A stretch of DNA of 64,000 nt from UBA1426 sp050953365 (GCA_050953365.1 JBMNMN010000006.1:62001-126000), one strand, 5' to 3'. Counted from the stretch's first letter, positions 8,921-18,128 are shown. The notes: generated by a model not told the origin, from the letters alone. Numbers and translations are program-made.

Positions 8921-9673
8921 ATGGCCTTGGAGGAGAAGAACACCACAAATAAACTTTTTGAGGAATACAGCCGTACCAAGGATCTGAATATACGAAATCA
9001 GTTAGTTGAAAAATACCTTTATATGGTTGATATTCTTGCAAGAAAATATATTAACAAGGGCGTGGATTACGACGATTTATACCAGATTGGATCCATGGCC
9101 TTGGTTTTTGCTGTTGAGCGGTTTGACCCAAGCAAAGGCTATGAGTTTACCAGCTTTGCAACGCCTACAATCATCGGCGAAATCAAGCGATATTTCAGGG
9201 ATAAGGGATGGGCTGTAAAGGTCCCCAGGAAGTGGAAAGAAATTTCGGCGAAACTTCCCATGGCCAAGGAAGCGCTTCATCAGAAGTATGGTCGGGCTCC
9301 CCTGGTATCGGAGATAGCTGAATATTTGGGGTATTCGGAAGAAGATATTTTAGAGGCCATGGAGAGCGGACAAGCATACGGCACCTTTTCTCTGCAGCAA
9401 ACCTATGATGACGGCGGTAACGAGGGAGAGACTTCTATTTTTGAGAAGTATACAGCAAGGGACGAGGTCGGATACACCAACTTTGAAAACAGTGAAGTTG
9501 TAAAAGCCGTATTGAGCAAACTGAGCGAACAAGAGCGAAAAGTATTTCGCATGCGGTTTTTCGACGAAAAGACGCAGCAGCAGATTGCTGACGAAATCGG
9601 GGTCTCCCAGATGACGGTTTCCCGCCTGGAAAAAAGGCTGCGGGACAAGTTTAAAGAGGAATACTACAGATAA
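8921..9673 (+). CDS. sigB: RNA polymerase sigma factor, SigB/F/G subfamily
   Basis: The 250-residue product has region 2 (LARKYINKGVDYDDLYQIG, FTSFATPTIIGEIKRYFRDKGW), region 3 and a region 4 helix-turn-helix (QIADEIGVSQMTVSRLEKRL). The VKVPRKWKEI segment after region 2.4 is typical of the SigB/SigF/SigG group. Gene order with RsbV- and RsbW-like proteins and a location just after gyrA resemble the sigB locus I recall from Clostridioides difficile. SigF is the alternative, but spoIIA operons normally sit elsewhere. The start at 8921 is an ATG with AAAGGTG upstream; a TTG two codons earlier is less likely. Confidence 0.88.
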   Translation: MALEEKNTTNKLFEEYSRTKDLNIRNQLVEKYLYMVDILARKYINKGVDYDDLYQIGSMALVFAVERFDPSKGYEFTSFATPTIIGEIKRYFRDKGWAVKVPRKWKEISAKLPMAKEALHQKYGRAPLVSEIAEYLGYSEEDILEAMESGQAYGTFSLQQTYDDGGNEGETSIFEKYTARDEVGYTNFENSEVVKAVLSKLSEQERKVFRMRFFDEKTQQQIADEIGVSQMTVSRLEKRLRDKFKEEYYR

Positions 9674-9687
9674 ATCAGGAGGACAGC

Positions 9688-10668
9688 ATGAGTCGAGTTT
9701 TTTCCGGCGTACAGCCTACAGGCAATATTCACATTGGAAACTATCTGGGTGCGCTGAAGCAGTTTGTAGAGCTTCAGGATGATAATGATTGCATTTATTG
9801 TATTGTAGACATGCATTCCATTACCGTACCGCAGGATCCCAGGGAGCTAAAGCAGCACATCCTGGACGTGGCGGCCTTGTATCTGGCCGTTGGTCTGAAT
9901 CCCGAAAAATCCACAATTTTCGTCCAGTCGGAGGTTTCCGGCCATGCGGAGCTTGCCTGGATCCTCATGTGCAATTCCTATACAGGCGAACTCTCTCGTA
10001 TGACCCAATTCAAGCAGAAGAGTAAAAACAAGGAGTCCGCTCCGGCGGGTTTGTTTACCTATCCGATCCTTATGGCTGCGGATATTCTTTTGTATGATAC
10101 GGAAATTGTTCCCGTGGGAAACGACCAGAAACAGCATATTGAATTGACACGTGACATTGCCATAAGGGTGAACAATACCTACGGGGAGACTTTCGTGGTT
10201 CCCGACGGACGGTTCTTAAAAGAAGGGGCCAGAATCATGTCCTTGGATGATCCCACATCGAAAATGAGCAAGAGCGCGCCCAATGCGGCCAGCCGCATTT
10301 CCTTGTTGGACAGCCCCGGTCAAGTTAAAAAAGCCATAATGCGCGCCACTACCGATTCGGAGGGCAGCATCCGCTTCGATCCGGAAAACAAACCCGGTGT
10401 CAGCAATCTTCTAAACATTTACAGCGCCTTTTCCGGCACTGCGATTCCCCGGTTGGAAAAGCAGTACGAAGGAATGGGTTACGGCGCTCTGAAGAAGGAT
10501 TTGGTGGAAGTGGTCTGGAATAGTTTGGAGCCTATTCAGAAGCGGTACAACGAAATTCGCCATTCCGAGGAGTTGTTTAGTATTTTAAGGGACGGCGCCG
10601 AAAGGGCGGAGGCCATTGCAGAGAAAACTATGGCCAGGGTGAAGGAGCGGTTTGGCCTGGGCCTTTAA
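9688..10668 (+). CDS. trpS: Tryptophan--tRNA ligase
   Basis: TrpRS charges tRNA-Trp. The 326-residue product is a class I synthetase with a HIGH-type motif in QPTGNIHIGNYLGAL at residues 9-23 and the KMSKS loop as SKMSKSAPN near residue 196. The family tryptophan-pocket stretch YPILMAADILLYDTEIVPVGNDQ is intact. It begins 14 bp after sigB with its own AGGAGG, so it could be read from the sigB operon. No T-box leader is present because there is no leader. Confidence 0.96.
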   Translation: MSRVFSGVQPTGNIHIGNYLGALKQFVELQDDNDCIYCIVDMHSITVPQDPRELKQHILDVAALYLAVGLNPEKSTIFVQSEVSGHAELAWILMCNSYTGELSRMTQFKQKSKNKESAPAGLFTYPILMAADILLYDTEIVPVGNDQKQHIELTRDIAIRVNNTYGETFVVPDGRFLKEGARIMSLDDPTSKMSKSAPNAASRISLLDSPGQVKKAIMRATTDSEGSIRFDPENKPGVSNLLNIYSAFSGTAIPRLEKQYEGMGYGALKKDLVEVVWNSLEPIQKRYNEIRHSEELFSILRDGAERAEAIAEKTMARVKERFGLGL

Positions 10669-10750
10669 CGATGACTACACAAGGGATCTGCCAGAAGGTT
10701 TTTGAAACGGAGGCAGATCTCAAAATATATAGAAAAAGAGAGGAAAGATT

Positions 10751-11584
10751 ATGGCAATGGATTACGAGGCCTTACGGAAAAAGGCCAACGACATTCGCAT
10801 CGATATCATAAAATCCGTTTATAGTGCAGGTTCCGGCCATCCTGGCGGGTCTCTGTCCGCTGCAGATATTTTCACTGTGCTGTACTTTAACGAGATGAAT
10901 ATCGATCCGAAGAATCCCGGGATGAAGGGAAGGGATAAATTCGTGCTTTCCAAAGGGCATGCGTCTCCCGGGATCTATTCTACATTGGCGGAGCGGGGAT
11001 TTTTCCCGAAAGAAGATCTGGTTACCTTCCGGAAAATGGGAAGCAAGCTTCAGGGGCATCCGGACAGAAATAAGGTTCCCGGCATTGAAATGTCCACCGG
11101 ATCTTTGGGCCAGGGCCTTTCCGCAGCAGTGGGAATGGCGCTGACAAACAAGTTGGACAAGGATCCGGGTCGAGTTTATGTGCTCGTGGGCGACGGAGAG
11201 CTTCAGGAAGGACTCGTGTGGGAGGCTTTTATGGCAGCCGCGCATTTCAAGCTGGATAACCTGACTGTCATTGTCGACTGGAACGGGCTCCAGATTGACG
11301 GTAAAAATGACGATGTCATGAGCGTCACCCCCATCGATGAAAAGCTAAAAGGTTTCGGGTGGGAAGTCGTCACCATTGACGGCCACGATTTGGAAGAGAT
11401 CAGCGGTGCCTTTGCAAAAGCCAGGGAGTGCAAGGATAAACCTTTTGCCATCATTGCAAGGACCATAAAAGGGAAAGGCGTTTCCTTTATGGAAAATGAA
11501 TTCGGTTGGCATGGCAAAGCGCCCAATGAAGAGCAGTTCAAACAGGCGTTAGAGGAACTGGAGAAACTGGGAGGTGAACTGTGA
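10751..11584 (+). CDS. Transketolase, N-terminal subunit
   Basis: This is the thiamine-diphosphate-binding half of a split transketolase, acting in the non-oxidative pentose phosphate pathway. The 277-residue product has the Gly-Asp-Gly ThDP/Mg motif in VLVGDGELQEGLVWEAFM, the SAGSGHPGGSLSAADI entry and the STGSLGQGLSAAVGMAL stretch. Split transketolases of about 275 plus 310 residues are common in Clostridia. A second ATG two codons on is possible. The 82-bp gap to trpS contains an 8-bp inverted repeat (10685-10692 with 10712-10719) but no U-tract. Confidence 0.94.
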   Translation: MAMDYEALRKKANDIRIDIIKSVYSAGSGHPGGSLSAADIFTVLYFNEMNIDPKNPGMKGRDKFVLSKGHASPGIYSTLAERGFFPKEDLVTFRKMGSKLQGHPDRNKVPGIEMSTGSLGQGLSAAVGMALTNKLDKDPGRVYVLVGDGELQEGLVWEAFMAAAHFKLDNLTVIVDWNGLQIDGKNDDVMSVTPIDEKLKGFGWEVVTIDGHDLEEISGAFAKARECKDKPFAIIARTIKGKGVSFMENEFGWHGKAPNEEQFKQALEELEKLGGEL

Positions 11585-12519
11585 TGGCAGAAAAAATGGC
11601 AACGAGACAGGCTTATGGGAACGCGCTGGCGGCCCTTGGGGCAAAAGATAAAAATATAGTCGTCCTGGATGCGGATCTTTCCGGCTCTACCATGACAAAG
11701 GTATTTGCTAAAGAGTTTCCGGAACGGTTTTTTAACGTAGGCATTGCGGAGCAGAACTTATACGGCATCGCGGCGGGCATGGCCCTCTCCGGAAAAACGG
11801 TGTTTGCCAGCACATTTGCCATCTTTGCTGCGGGAAGAGCCTTTGAAATCATCCGGAACAGCATCGGCTATACCCATGCAAATGTGAAAATTTGCGCCAC
11901 CCATGCAGGGATCACCGTGGGAGAGGACGGAGGAAGCCACCAGGCCATTGAGGATATTACTTTGATGCGTTCCATTCCCGGAATGACTGTGCTCAATCCT
12001 TCCGACGGCGTGTCTGCCGGCAAATTGATCGAAAAGGCGGCGGCGATGCACGGTCCCGTTTATGTGAGGCTGGGAAGAGCGGCCGTCCCCATTCTCTATG
12101 AAGAGGATTCGGACTTTGAGATAGGAAAAGCCGTAACGCTTCGAGAAGGCTCCGATTATACCATTATTGCCACAGGCATCATGGTCAATGAAGCCTTGAC
12201 AGCGGCGGAGGATCTAGAAAAGCAAGGGCTATCCATCCGGGTTATCGATATGCACACTATTAAACCCGTTGACGAGGAGGCCATCGTAAAAGCGGCGCAA
12301 GAGACAAAAGGCATTGTCACCGCAGAAGAACATACCGTGCTTGGCGGCCTCGGAAGCTGCGTTGCCGAGGTTCTGGCGAAAAAGCATCCTGCTCCCATGG
12401 AGTTCGTAGGGATACAGGACGTTTTCGGCCAGTCGGGAAAGCCGGATGAGTTGATGAAAGCATACAATCTGACGGCAGCGGACATTGTCCTTGCGGTAGA
12501 AAGGCTTAAAAATCGTTAA
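11584..12519 (+). CDS. Transketolase, C-terminal subunit
   Basis: This 311-residue product supplies the pyrimidine-binding and C-terminal domains of the split transketolase. It carries FFNVGIAEQNLYGIAAGMAL with the conserved catalytic glutamate, and the C-terminal VTAEEHTVLGGLGSCVAEVL. The ATG at 11584 overlaps the last base of the N-subunit stop (TGATG), with GGAGGTGA just upstream, so the two subunits are translationally coupled. A 144-bp gap without an obvious hairpin terminator follows. Confidence 0.94.
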   Translation: MAEKMATRQAYGNALAALGAKDKNIVVLDADLSGSTMTKVFAKEFPERFFNVGIAEQNLYGIAAGMALSGKTVFASTFAIFAAGRAFEIIRNSIGYTHANVKICATHAGITVGEDGGSHQAIEDITLMRSIPGMTVLNPSDGVSAGKLIEKAAAMHGPVYVRLGRAAVPILYEEDSDFEIGKAVTLREGSDYTIIATGIMVNEALTAAEDLEKQGLSIRVIDMHTIKPVDEEAIVKAAQETKGIVTAEEHTVLGGLGSCVAEVLAKKHPAPMEFVGIQDVFGQSGKPDELMKAYNLTAADIVLAVERLKNR

Positions 12520-12663
12520 GAGGACAGGGAAGGCAACAAGCCCGATTCTATTCTAATCGTGATTTATATATAATAGATTTAATAAAAGATATTAAGAGGG
12601 CCAGACCCTTTTAGACGGGAGAAGTACACAGTGCCTCTCCCTATTTTTAGGAGAGACAAATTT

Positions 12664-13533
12664 ATGGTTACAGATATACGAAGAGTTACCGCCGGGCCGG
12701 GGGGAGAAGTCCTTCTTATTATAGGTTCCGAAAAGGCAGCCGCATATGATGCGGGCATGGCTTATTGTGCCGCCGGGCTGGTTGAAAACATACAACGTGA
12801 ATTGAAGGGAAGGCCTCTGGACTATGTGTTGTTATCCCATACCCATTATGATCATTTGGGAGGAGTTCCCTATTTGAGGCAGCAATGGCCCGAGTTGACA
12901 GTTTTCGGCGCCGAGCACGGTAAAAATGTGCTGGAGCGTTCCGGCGCGCTTAAGGCCATTCGAGATCTTGCAACGAATGCGGCAAAGAAATATTCAAATG
13001 TGGACAAACTGGATCCGGATTACCGGGATGAAGATTTGAAAATTGACCGGGCCGCGGGAAACGGGGATACGATTTCCCTGGGAGATCGAACAATTCGAGT
13101 TTATGAAACAAAAGGTCACACTAACTGCTCCTTGTCTTTTTTCATTGAAGAGGACAGCATCCTTTTAGCAAGCGAGAGCACTGGCGTTTATGCAGGCGGC
13201 GGTGAGGTAATTCCTTCGCTGCTGACCAGTTACCGGGATGTTGTAGACTCAATTGAAATCTGTAGAGCTGTACAGGCAAAGTACATTTTCTCCCCTCATT
13301 CCCTTTTGGTGGAGGATATAGCCGCAGAGAGATATTGGGATCTCTGCAGGTCTGCCGTGGATGAGTTTAGAGATCTCACTTTGGAGCTTCACAGGAAAGG
13401 AGCTTCCGAGGAAGAGATCCTGGAGCGTCAAAAGAAACGATGGTGGATACCCTATTGCAGAGACGAACAACCTTCGGCCGCATTCGAAATCAACACCAGA
13501 GCCGGGATTGCCGCTATTTTGAGAGAATTTTAA
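12664..13533 (+). CDS. Metallo-beta-lactamase fold hydrolase
   Basis: The 289-residue product has the MBL zinc motif HTHYDHLGG near residues 57-65, a later GHTNCS histidine and a downstream SPHSLLVED histidine, so the metal centre looks intact. Substrate is unknown; the MBL superfamily includes glyoxalase II, RNases and many uncharacterised hydrolases. A GTG at 12631 is in frame, but the ATG at 12664 has TAGGAGAG with good spacing and is chosen. It has no close co-directional partner: transketolase ends 144 bp upstream and a leftward ROK remnant lies downstream. Confidence 0.85.
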   Translation: MVTDIRRVTAGPGGEVLLIIGSEKAAAYDAGMAYCAAGLVENIQRELKGRPLDYVLLSHTHYDHLGGVPYLRQQWPELTVFGAEHGKNVLERSGALKAIRDLATNAAKKYSNVDKLDPDYRDEDLKIDRAAGNGDTISLGDRTIRVYETKGHTNCSLSFFIEEDSILLASESTGVYAGGGEVIPSLLTSYRDVVDSIEICRAVQAKYIFSPHSLLVEDIAAERYWDLCRSAVDEFRDLTLELHRKGASEEEILERQKKRWWIPYCRDEQPSAAFEINTRAGIAAILREF

Positions 13534-13572
13534 GAAGACAGCTCCCGGGGGTTCTGTTTCTGTGTAGAGAGC

Positions 13573-14222
13573 TTATTTTATGCTTTCGATTAACACATCG
13601 AAATAATGTTCCCTGGAGAATGCAAAAAGCCCCATTATACCTGCGTAGCGACCCAATTCTGATTTCAGTATCTTGGGTGTGAAAAGGCTGTACGTGTTGA
13701 TGATTTTACGAATGGTCTCGATGAATGTATCATAAAACGCTGCGTATTCTCCGCCTATAATTACAGTATCGATGGAGAGCAGATTTGCAATGTTAGAAAT
13801 TGTGCAACCAAGTTCGACGGCGATATCCTCTAAATGCTTCATCAAATAAGGGTTTTTTTCTCCATAGGCTTCCTTGATATCCTCGAAGTCTGGTATCTCG
13901 TCTTCATGCATTGATACGCTCTTTTTTTTGATATTTCCTTTCATTTTTTTTAACAAGGAATCTATATAAACACTTTTTTCTAATGAAGTTCCGTTGACAA
14001 GCTTCCCGGGATCCACATTATTAAAAATCTCACCGGCAGAATTAAACCGGCCTTCAAACAGTTTCGAATCAAGGATGAGACCTGCTCCGATTCCCGTTCC
14101 GCAGCTGATATAAAGGATATTTTGAGAATTTCTTCCTGCGCCATAGCATAATTCACCATATGCAGCCATATTTACGTCATTCTTTAGTAATGTATTGCAG
14201 GTTTTATGAACTGGAACATATA
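13573..14222 (-). pseudogene. ROK-family protein, 5'-truncated (C-terminal two thirds)
   Basis: The leftward frame from about 14222 to 13573 encodes a recognisable ROK (repressor, ORF, kinase) C-terminal portion: NDVNMAAYGELCYG, then the glycine-rich LYISCGTGIGAGLILD, FNSAGEIF and a C-terminal VIIGGEYAAFYDTF segment. The frame stays open upstream to 14463, but that part is unrelated low-complexity sequence antisense to the neighbouring genes. The N-terminal ATP-binding or helix-turn-helix portion is therefore missing. The break coincides with the start of a second ROK fragment on the other strand. Full ROK proteins are about 300-400 residues; about 210 remain. Confidence 0.75.
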
Positions 14223-14408
14223 TTATTGATGGGTCGCGTAACCTCCGGCGTCGGGGGAACGATTCTTGTGGAGGAGGCAAAAAAGGTTCTGAGAGAAGAG
14301 TATCCCCATGTGCTGGAGAAAGTAAATCTGGCGCTTCCCGATGAAAAGAGCAGAAGAGTAGGACAGAGCATCGCTGCTGCCAGTCTTCCGGAAGTAAAGG
14401 AGAAATAA
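14217..14408 (+). pseudogene. ROK-family protein, extreme C-terminal fragment
   Basis: The rightward frame from about 14217 encodes HILLMGRVTSGVGG followed by about 50 residues ending in a RRVGQSIAAASLP stretch. This matches my recollection of the C-terminal end of a ROK-type sugar kinase/regulator family of Clostridia. Upstream of 14217 the frame is antisense to the other ROK fragment, so the 5' part has been lost. It stops 2 bp before the PIG-L gene, so an intact ancestor was probably the upstream operon partner of that gene. The family assignment is by memory and moderate. Confidence 0.55.
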
Positions 14409-14410
14409 GC

Positions 14411-15271
14411 ATGAGTATATTCACAAATGACAGGATTTTTATTCCCGACAATGGAGATGTCACACAAGCAATAAAAAAGACGACACATCTTGCAATTGCT
14501 GCGCATCAGGATGATGTGGAGATTATGGCGCAACATGGTATATTGGAATGTTTCGGACAAAAAGATGCACATTTCTCCGCGGTTGTGATAACCGATGGAG
14601 CAGGGAGTCCAAGAACCGGAATTTATGAGGCCTATAATGATGAAGAAATGAAAAACGTACGGCTGAGAGAGCAGAAAAAAGCGGCTATTATCGGCGAGTA
14701 TGCAGCTCTTTTTCTCTTAAAATATCCCAGCGCTGTTCTTAAAGATGCAAAGGAAAGAAGAGTGATCGATGACCTAAAGGAGATATTATTGGAAACCAGA
14801 CCTAAAATCGTTTACACTCATAATCCGGCTGACAAGCATGAAACCCATGTGGCTGCCAGTTTAAGAACGTTGGCGGCCCTTAGGGAGATTTCGACGGAAT
14901 ACGTTCCCGAAAGGGTATTGGGCTGCGAGGTGTGGAGGAATCTTGATTGGGTTAATGATGATGAAAAAACTGTACTCGATATATCGGACCGGCCAGCATT
15001 AAAGGCCGCATTGCTCGGTGTTTTTGACTCTCAAATCGAGGGCGGGAAGCGCTATGATCTTGCTTCTTTGGGAAGGTATTGTGCCAATGCAACTTTTTAT
15101 GAATCTCACGATACAGACAGAATGACAGCTGCCTGCTACGCAATAGATCTTACCCCGCTTGTAAAAGAAGGAGATGTTACGGCATATATAAAAAGTTATA
15201 TTGATCGTTTTTCAAGGAACGTTGAGAAAATGATTAATAAGCTGGAAGGAAAAACACCGAGTGCTTATTAA
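14411..15271 (+). CDS. PIG-L (LmbE) family deacetylase
   Basis: The 286-residue product has the PIG-L/LmbE zinc motif as AAHQDDVE near residues 33-40 and a downstream YTHNPADKHETHVA histidine cluster near 135-150. Members remove N-acetyl groups from sugars such as GlcNAc-inositol or chitobiose-type substrates. It starts 2 bp after a ROK remnant and faces nagB and a sugar nucleotidyltransferase, so an amino-sugar substrate is a reasonable inference. It probably lost its native promoter when the upstream ROK gene was truncated. A strong hairpin terminator follows at 15321. Confidence 0.85.
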   Translation: MSIFTNDRIFIPDNGDVTQAIKKTTHLAIAAHQDDVEIMAQHGILECFGQKDAHFSAVVITDGAGSPRTGIYEAYNDEEMKNVRLREQKKAAIIGEYAALFLLKYPSAVLKDAKERRVIDDLKEILLETRPKIVYTHNPADKHETHVAASLRTLAALREISTEYVPERVLGCEVWRNLDWVNDDEKTVLDISDRPALKAALLGVFDSQIEGGKRYDLASLGRYCANATFYESHDTDRMTAACYAIDLTPLVKEGDVTAYIKSYIDRFSRNVEKMINKLEGKTPSAY

Positions 15272-15320
15272 TAAATAGTTCTCCTCGATTAAGTGATAGT
15301 GACAAGGCTTGACAGCAAGA

Positions 15321-15353
15321 AAACAGACCCTGTACATGATGGGTCTGTTTTCG
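15321..15353. terminator. Bidirectional-looking intrinsic terminator between PIG-L and nagB
   Basis: A perfect 10-bp stem (AAACAGACCC with GGGTCTGTTT) encloses a 10-nt loop, with a T-run on the plus side inside and after the stem. It lies between two convergent genes and can serve both, best the rightward PIG-L gene. Confidence 0.85.
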
Positions 15354-15388
15354 TTCATTATTTGCAAAATTAAGCGCGTAACATTTGA

Positions 15389-16114
15389 TTAGATTTCTGA
15401 TAAGGCTTCCTCGTCCGCTACTACGATAAGATTCGGGTGAAGCTGCAGGATAGAGCCGGGTACCTTAGGCGTGATGGGGCCGTATAATACCTGCTTAAGA
15501 ATGGATGCTTTGGCCTTTCCGTTGACGCAGAACAATAAGGTTCTCGCTTTCATAATGGCGCCCATTCCCATGGTAAGTGCGTGCCTTGGCACATCGTCCT
15601 CATGGTCGAAGAACCGAGAGTTCGCTTTGATAGTGCTTTCATCTAGCCGCACACAGTGGCTTTCCTTTCTAAAAACGTCGTTGGGTTCATTGAAACCGAT
15701 ATGGCCATCCAAGCCCAGTCCTAATAGCTGGAGATCAATGCCCCCCAAGGATTCAATGAGGAGGTCGTAATTATGACACTCCTGATCCGGATCATCAGCC
15801 ATGCCGTTGGGCAGATGGGTATTTTCTTCGGCGATGTTGATGTGATCAAAGAGATTGGTTTTCATATAGTAGTGATAGCTATAGGAGTTGGAAGGATGCA
15901 GCCCCAAGTACTCATCCAAGTTAACGGTTCTAGTTTTCGAAAAGTCCAAATCTCCTTGGCGATAACGGGAAACCAGTTCCTCGTACAATCCGAGCATAGT
16001 TGATCCCGTGGCCAAGCCAAGCACGCTGTCCTCCTTTTGAATCACTTGGGCAGCGATGATATTGGCGGCTTTGCGACTCATGTCTTTGTAATCTTTTGTC
16101 CTGATTAATTTCAT
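15389..16114 (-). CDS. nagB: Glucosamine-6-phosphate deaminase
   Basis: NagB converts glucosamine-6-phosphate to fructose-6-phosphate and ammonia. The 241-residue product shows the LGLATGSTMLGLYEELV phosphate loop, the VNLDEYLGL catalytic aspartate stretch, and the LLGLGLDGHIGFNEPND active-site signature. Length is normal. A GTG at 16123 is in frame, but the ATG at 16114 is preceded by AAGGTG. It follows a nucleotidyltransferase by 27 bp on the same strand, so the two are likely one operon linking amino-sugar breakdown to nucleotide-sugar metabolism. Confidence 0.96.
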   Translation of the reverse strand: MKLIRTKDYKDMSRKAANIIAAQVIQKEDSVLGLATGSTMLGLYEELVSRYRQGDLDFSKTRTVNLDEYLGLHPSNSYSYHYYMKTNLFDHINIAEENTHLPNGMADDPDQECHNYDLLIESLGGIDLQLLGLGLDGHIGFNEPNDVFRKESHCVRLDESTIKANSRFFDHEDDVPRHALTMGMGAIMKARTLLFCVNGKAKASILKQVLYGPITPKVPGSILQLHPNLIVVADEEALSEI

Positions 16115-16141
16115 AAGGTTCACCTTCGTTCTTAAAAAATG

Positions 16142-17059
16142 TTAAAAAAGAATTTCAGGGTATTTGCCCTCATTCTGCATAGATTGAATGGCAGCTGCAA
16201 CAGCAGGCAGATCTTCCTTGTATGTGACGCCGTACCATTTGTCCTTGGAATGCAGCACCTTTACGGTAGCTTTTTTATTTCGTAACAATTCATTTACGAT
16301 CTGTGGTAAAAGATATTCTCCTTTCATGGGATTTTCCTTCAAAGTCCGTTCAAGAAAAGCGGGAAAACCGGCTTCCAGCTCCAAAAGGATTCCTTTGGAA
16401 AAGCCCCAAAGGTTCATGGAGACCATGGTGCCCGGCTCGATTCTTGACCAGGTTTTGCCGTCGTCTTCCGTATACTCGATTAAATCGCCATGTTTTTCAA
16501 TGCGAAGCCGTTCGTCAACAGTGGTTAAAAAGCCGCCGTCCGTCTGGCATACGCCTCTGGTCACATAACCGTTTTCAGTCAGCGTGTTTTCAATAAGGTA
16601 ACCGACCATGGAAAATCGATACAACGCATCGTCCTGCTGCGTGAGCAGATGATGGTAGATCACCTGAAAAGCATCTTTGCCATAATAGTCGTCGGCGTTG
16701 ATAACGGCGAAAGGCCCGTTCAGAACGTCTTTTGCACAAAGAACGGCATGACCCGTTCCCCAGGGTTTTACTCTACCTTCCGGAACCGTATAACCCGGCG
16801 GAAGTTTATCCAGTTCCTGATAGACATATTTAACTTCCATGTGGCGGGAGACCGGATCTCCGATTAGAGCTCGAAAATCCGCATCTATTTCCTTCTTGAT
16901 AATAAAGACTACCTTCTTGAATCCTGCTTCCATCGCATCGTAAAGGGAAAATTTAATGATTGGCTCGCCGTTCTTTCCGACGGGGGCAAGCTGTTTTAAT
17001 CCGCCGAAACGGCTGCCTATGCCGGCGGCCATGATGACGAGCGCAGGCTTATGATTCAT
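16142..17059 (-). CDS. Sugar nucleotidyltransferase family protein
   Basis: The 305-residue product begins with the nucleotidyltransferase signature VIMAAGIGSRFGGLKQLAPVG and has the metal-site segment FAVINADDYYGKDAF. These are the hallmarks of NTP-transferases that make NDP-sugars, such as glucose-1-phosphate uridylyltransferases. The exact sugar and nucleotide cannot be read from motifs. It is the first gene of a leftward pair with nagB. The gap to the divergent AraC-type gene (17060-17264) holds both promoters and no other gene. Confidence 0.85.
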   Translation of the reverse strand: MNHKPALVIMAAGIGSRFGGLKQLAPVGKNGEPIIKFSLYDAMEAGFKKVVFIIKKEIDADFRALIGDPVSRHMEVKYVYQELDKLPPGYTVPEGRVKPWGTGHAVLCAKDVLNGPFAVINADDYYGKDAFQVIYHHLLTQQDDALYRFSMVGYLIENTLTENGYVTRGVCQTDGGFLTTVDERLRIEKHGDLIEYTEDDGKTWSRIEPGTMVSMNLWGFSKGILLELEAGFPAFLERTLKENPMKGEYLLPQIVNELLRNKKATVKVLHSKDKWYGVTYKEDLPAVAAAIQSMQNEGKYPEILF

Positions 17060-17264
17060 AACAATTCTCCTTTAAAACGTTACATTTGTTTCATTATAAC
17101 GCGGGTACGCCGCCCCCCGCAAGGGAATCTTCCTTCCCCGCGGGAGTGCCGATGCTCGAGGCGCCAGATTATTTTAATTGCAATCCGATACTTTTTATAT
17201 CAAAAAAGTCGAGTAATCATCAAAAGTATTTGCTATTATGAGAACAAGAGAAAGGAAAGAGATC

Positions 17265-18128
17265 ATGCTATATGAATTGAACCATGTAATCGATTATATT
17301 GAAGAGAATTTAACGGAGGATCTGTCCCTGGAAGCCATCTCTCAATATGCTAAAGTTTCCGACTATCACTTCCGAAAGATATTTTATTACATTTCAGGTA
17401 TGACGCTAAGTGAGTATATTAAGAATCGCAGGCTGTCGGAAGCAAATAAAGATCTGTTACGTGGCGAAAAAGTAACGGTTGTCGCTTATAAATATGGCTA
17501 TGAATCCGTGGATGGTTTTACGCGCGCATTTAAAAAATGGAGCGGTTTCTTGCCATCAGACGTAATGAAAAAAGGCGTGAGCAAATCCTTTCCAAAGTTT
17601 TCATTTGTAATAAGCATCAAAGGAGGAAATGTTATGGAGTTTAGAATAGAAGAGAAACCGGCGTTTTATTTAGCAGGAGTAAGCAGACGTGTGCCCATGC
17701 AATTTGAAGGTATAAATAATGAAATCGTAAAGCTGGCGCAAAGCATAACAGAGGAACAAAGAGAAGAGATGCATGCCCTTCAAAATATGGAGCCGTGTGA
17801 AATTGTAAATGCATCGTACGATGCGGATGAAAACTTCCTAAAAGAAGAAGGGGAACTTACTCACCTGATCGGTGTTTTAACCACAGAAAGCCAAGTGAGC
17901 GACCAACTGGACCTAGTACCCGTGGAAGCTTGCACCTGGGCCGTATTCCCCAATGAAGGACCCTTTCCTTCAACGCTGCAGGAAACAATGGCCAAGGTAT
18001 ATTCGGAATGGCTCCCTTCATCGGATTACGAAGTCATTAACGCTCCCACGTTCTCTTTTACCAAAATGGATGAGAGTAAAAAGGATTACGCCTACAGTGA
18101 AATTTGGATCCCTGTCCGCAGGAAATAA
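17265..18128 (+). CDS. AraC-family regulator with C-terminal GyrI-like effector domain
   Basis: The 287-residue product has two helix-turn-helix segments at residues 1-100 (LSLEAISQYAKVSDYHFRKI; YKYGYESVDGFTRAFKKW) and a GyrI-like/effector-binding domain from about 125 (FRIEEKPAFYLAGVSRRVP to the C terminus). This is the Rob-like architecture in which small cationic or aromatic compounds are sensed. The ATG at 17265 with AAAGGAAAG upstream is preferred to an in-frame ATG nine codons earlier. A separate GyrI-like gene lies 475 bp downstream, and the two may belong to one stress response. Confidence 0.88.
   Translation: MLYELNHVIDYIEENLTEDLSLEAISQYAKVSDYHFRKIFYYISGMTLSEYIKNRRLSEANKDLLRGEKVTVVAYKYGYESVDGFTRAFKKWSGFLPSDVMKKGVSKSFPKFSFVISIKGGNVMEFRIEEKPAFYLAGVSRRVPMQFEGINNEIVKLAQSITEEQREEMHALQNMEPCEIVNASYDADENFLKEEGELTHLIGVLTTESQVSDQLDLVPVEACTWAVFPNEGPFPSTLQETMAKVYSEWLPSSDYEVINAPTFSFTKMDESKKDYAYSEIWIPVRRK

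Noticed and set aside
10685..10719. Inverted repeat between trpS and transketolase as a terminator
   Set aside because: The 8-bp arms are separated by 19 bp and no U-tract follows.
13573..14463. A single 296-residue leftward gene
   Set aside because: Only codons after about 14222 resemble a ROK protein; the upstream part is antisense to the other ROK remnant and the PIG-L start, so the full frame is a chance extension over a breakpoint.
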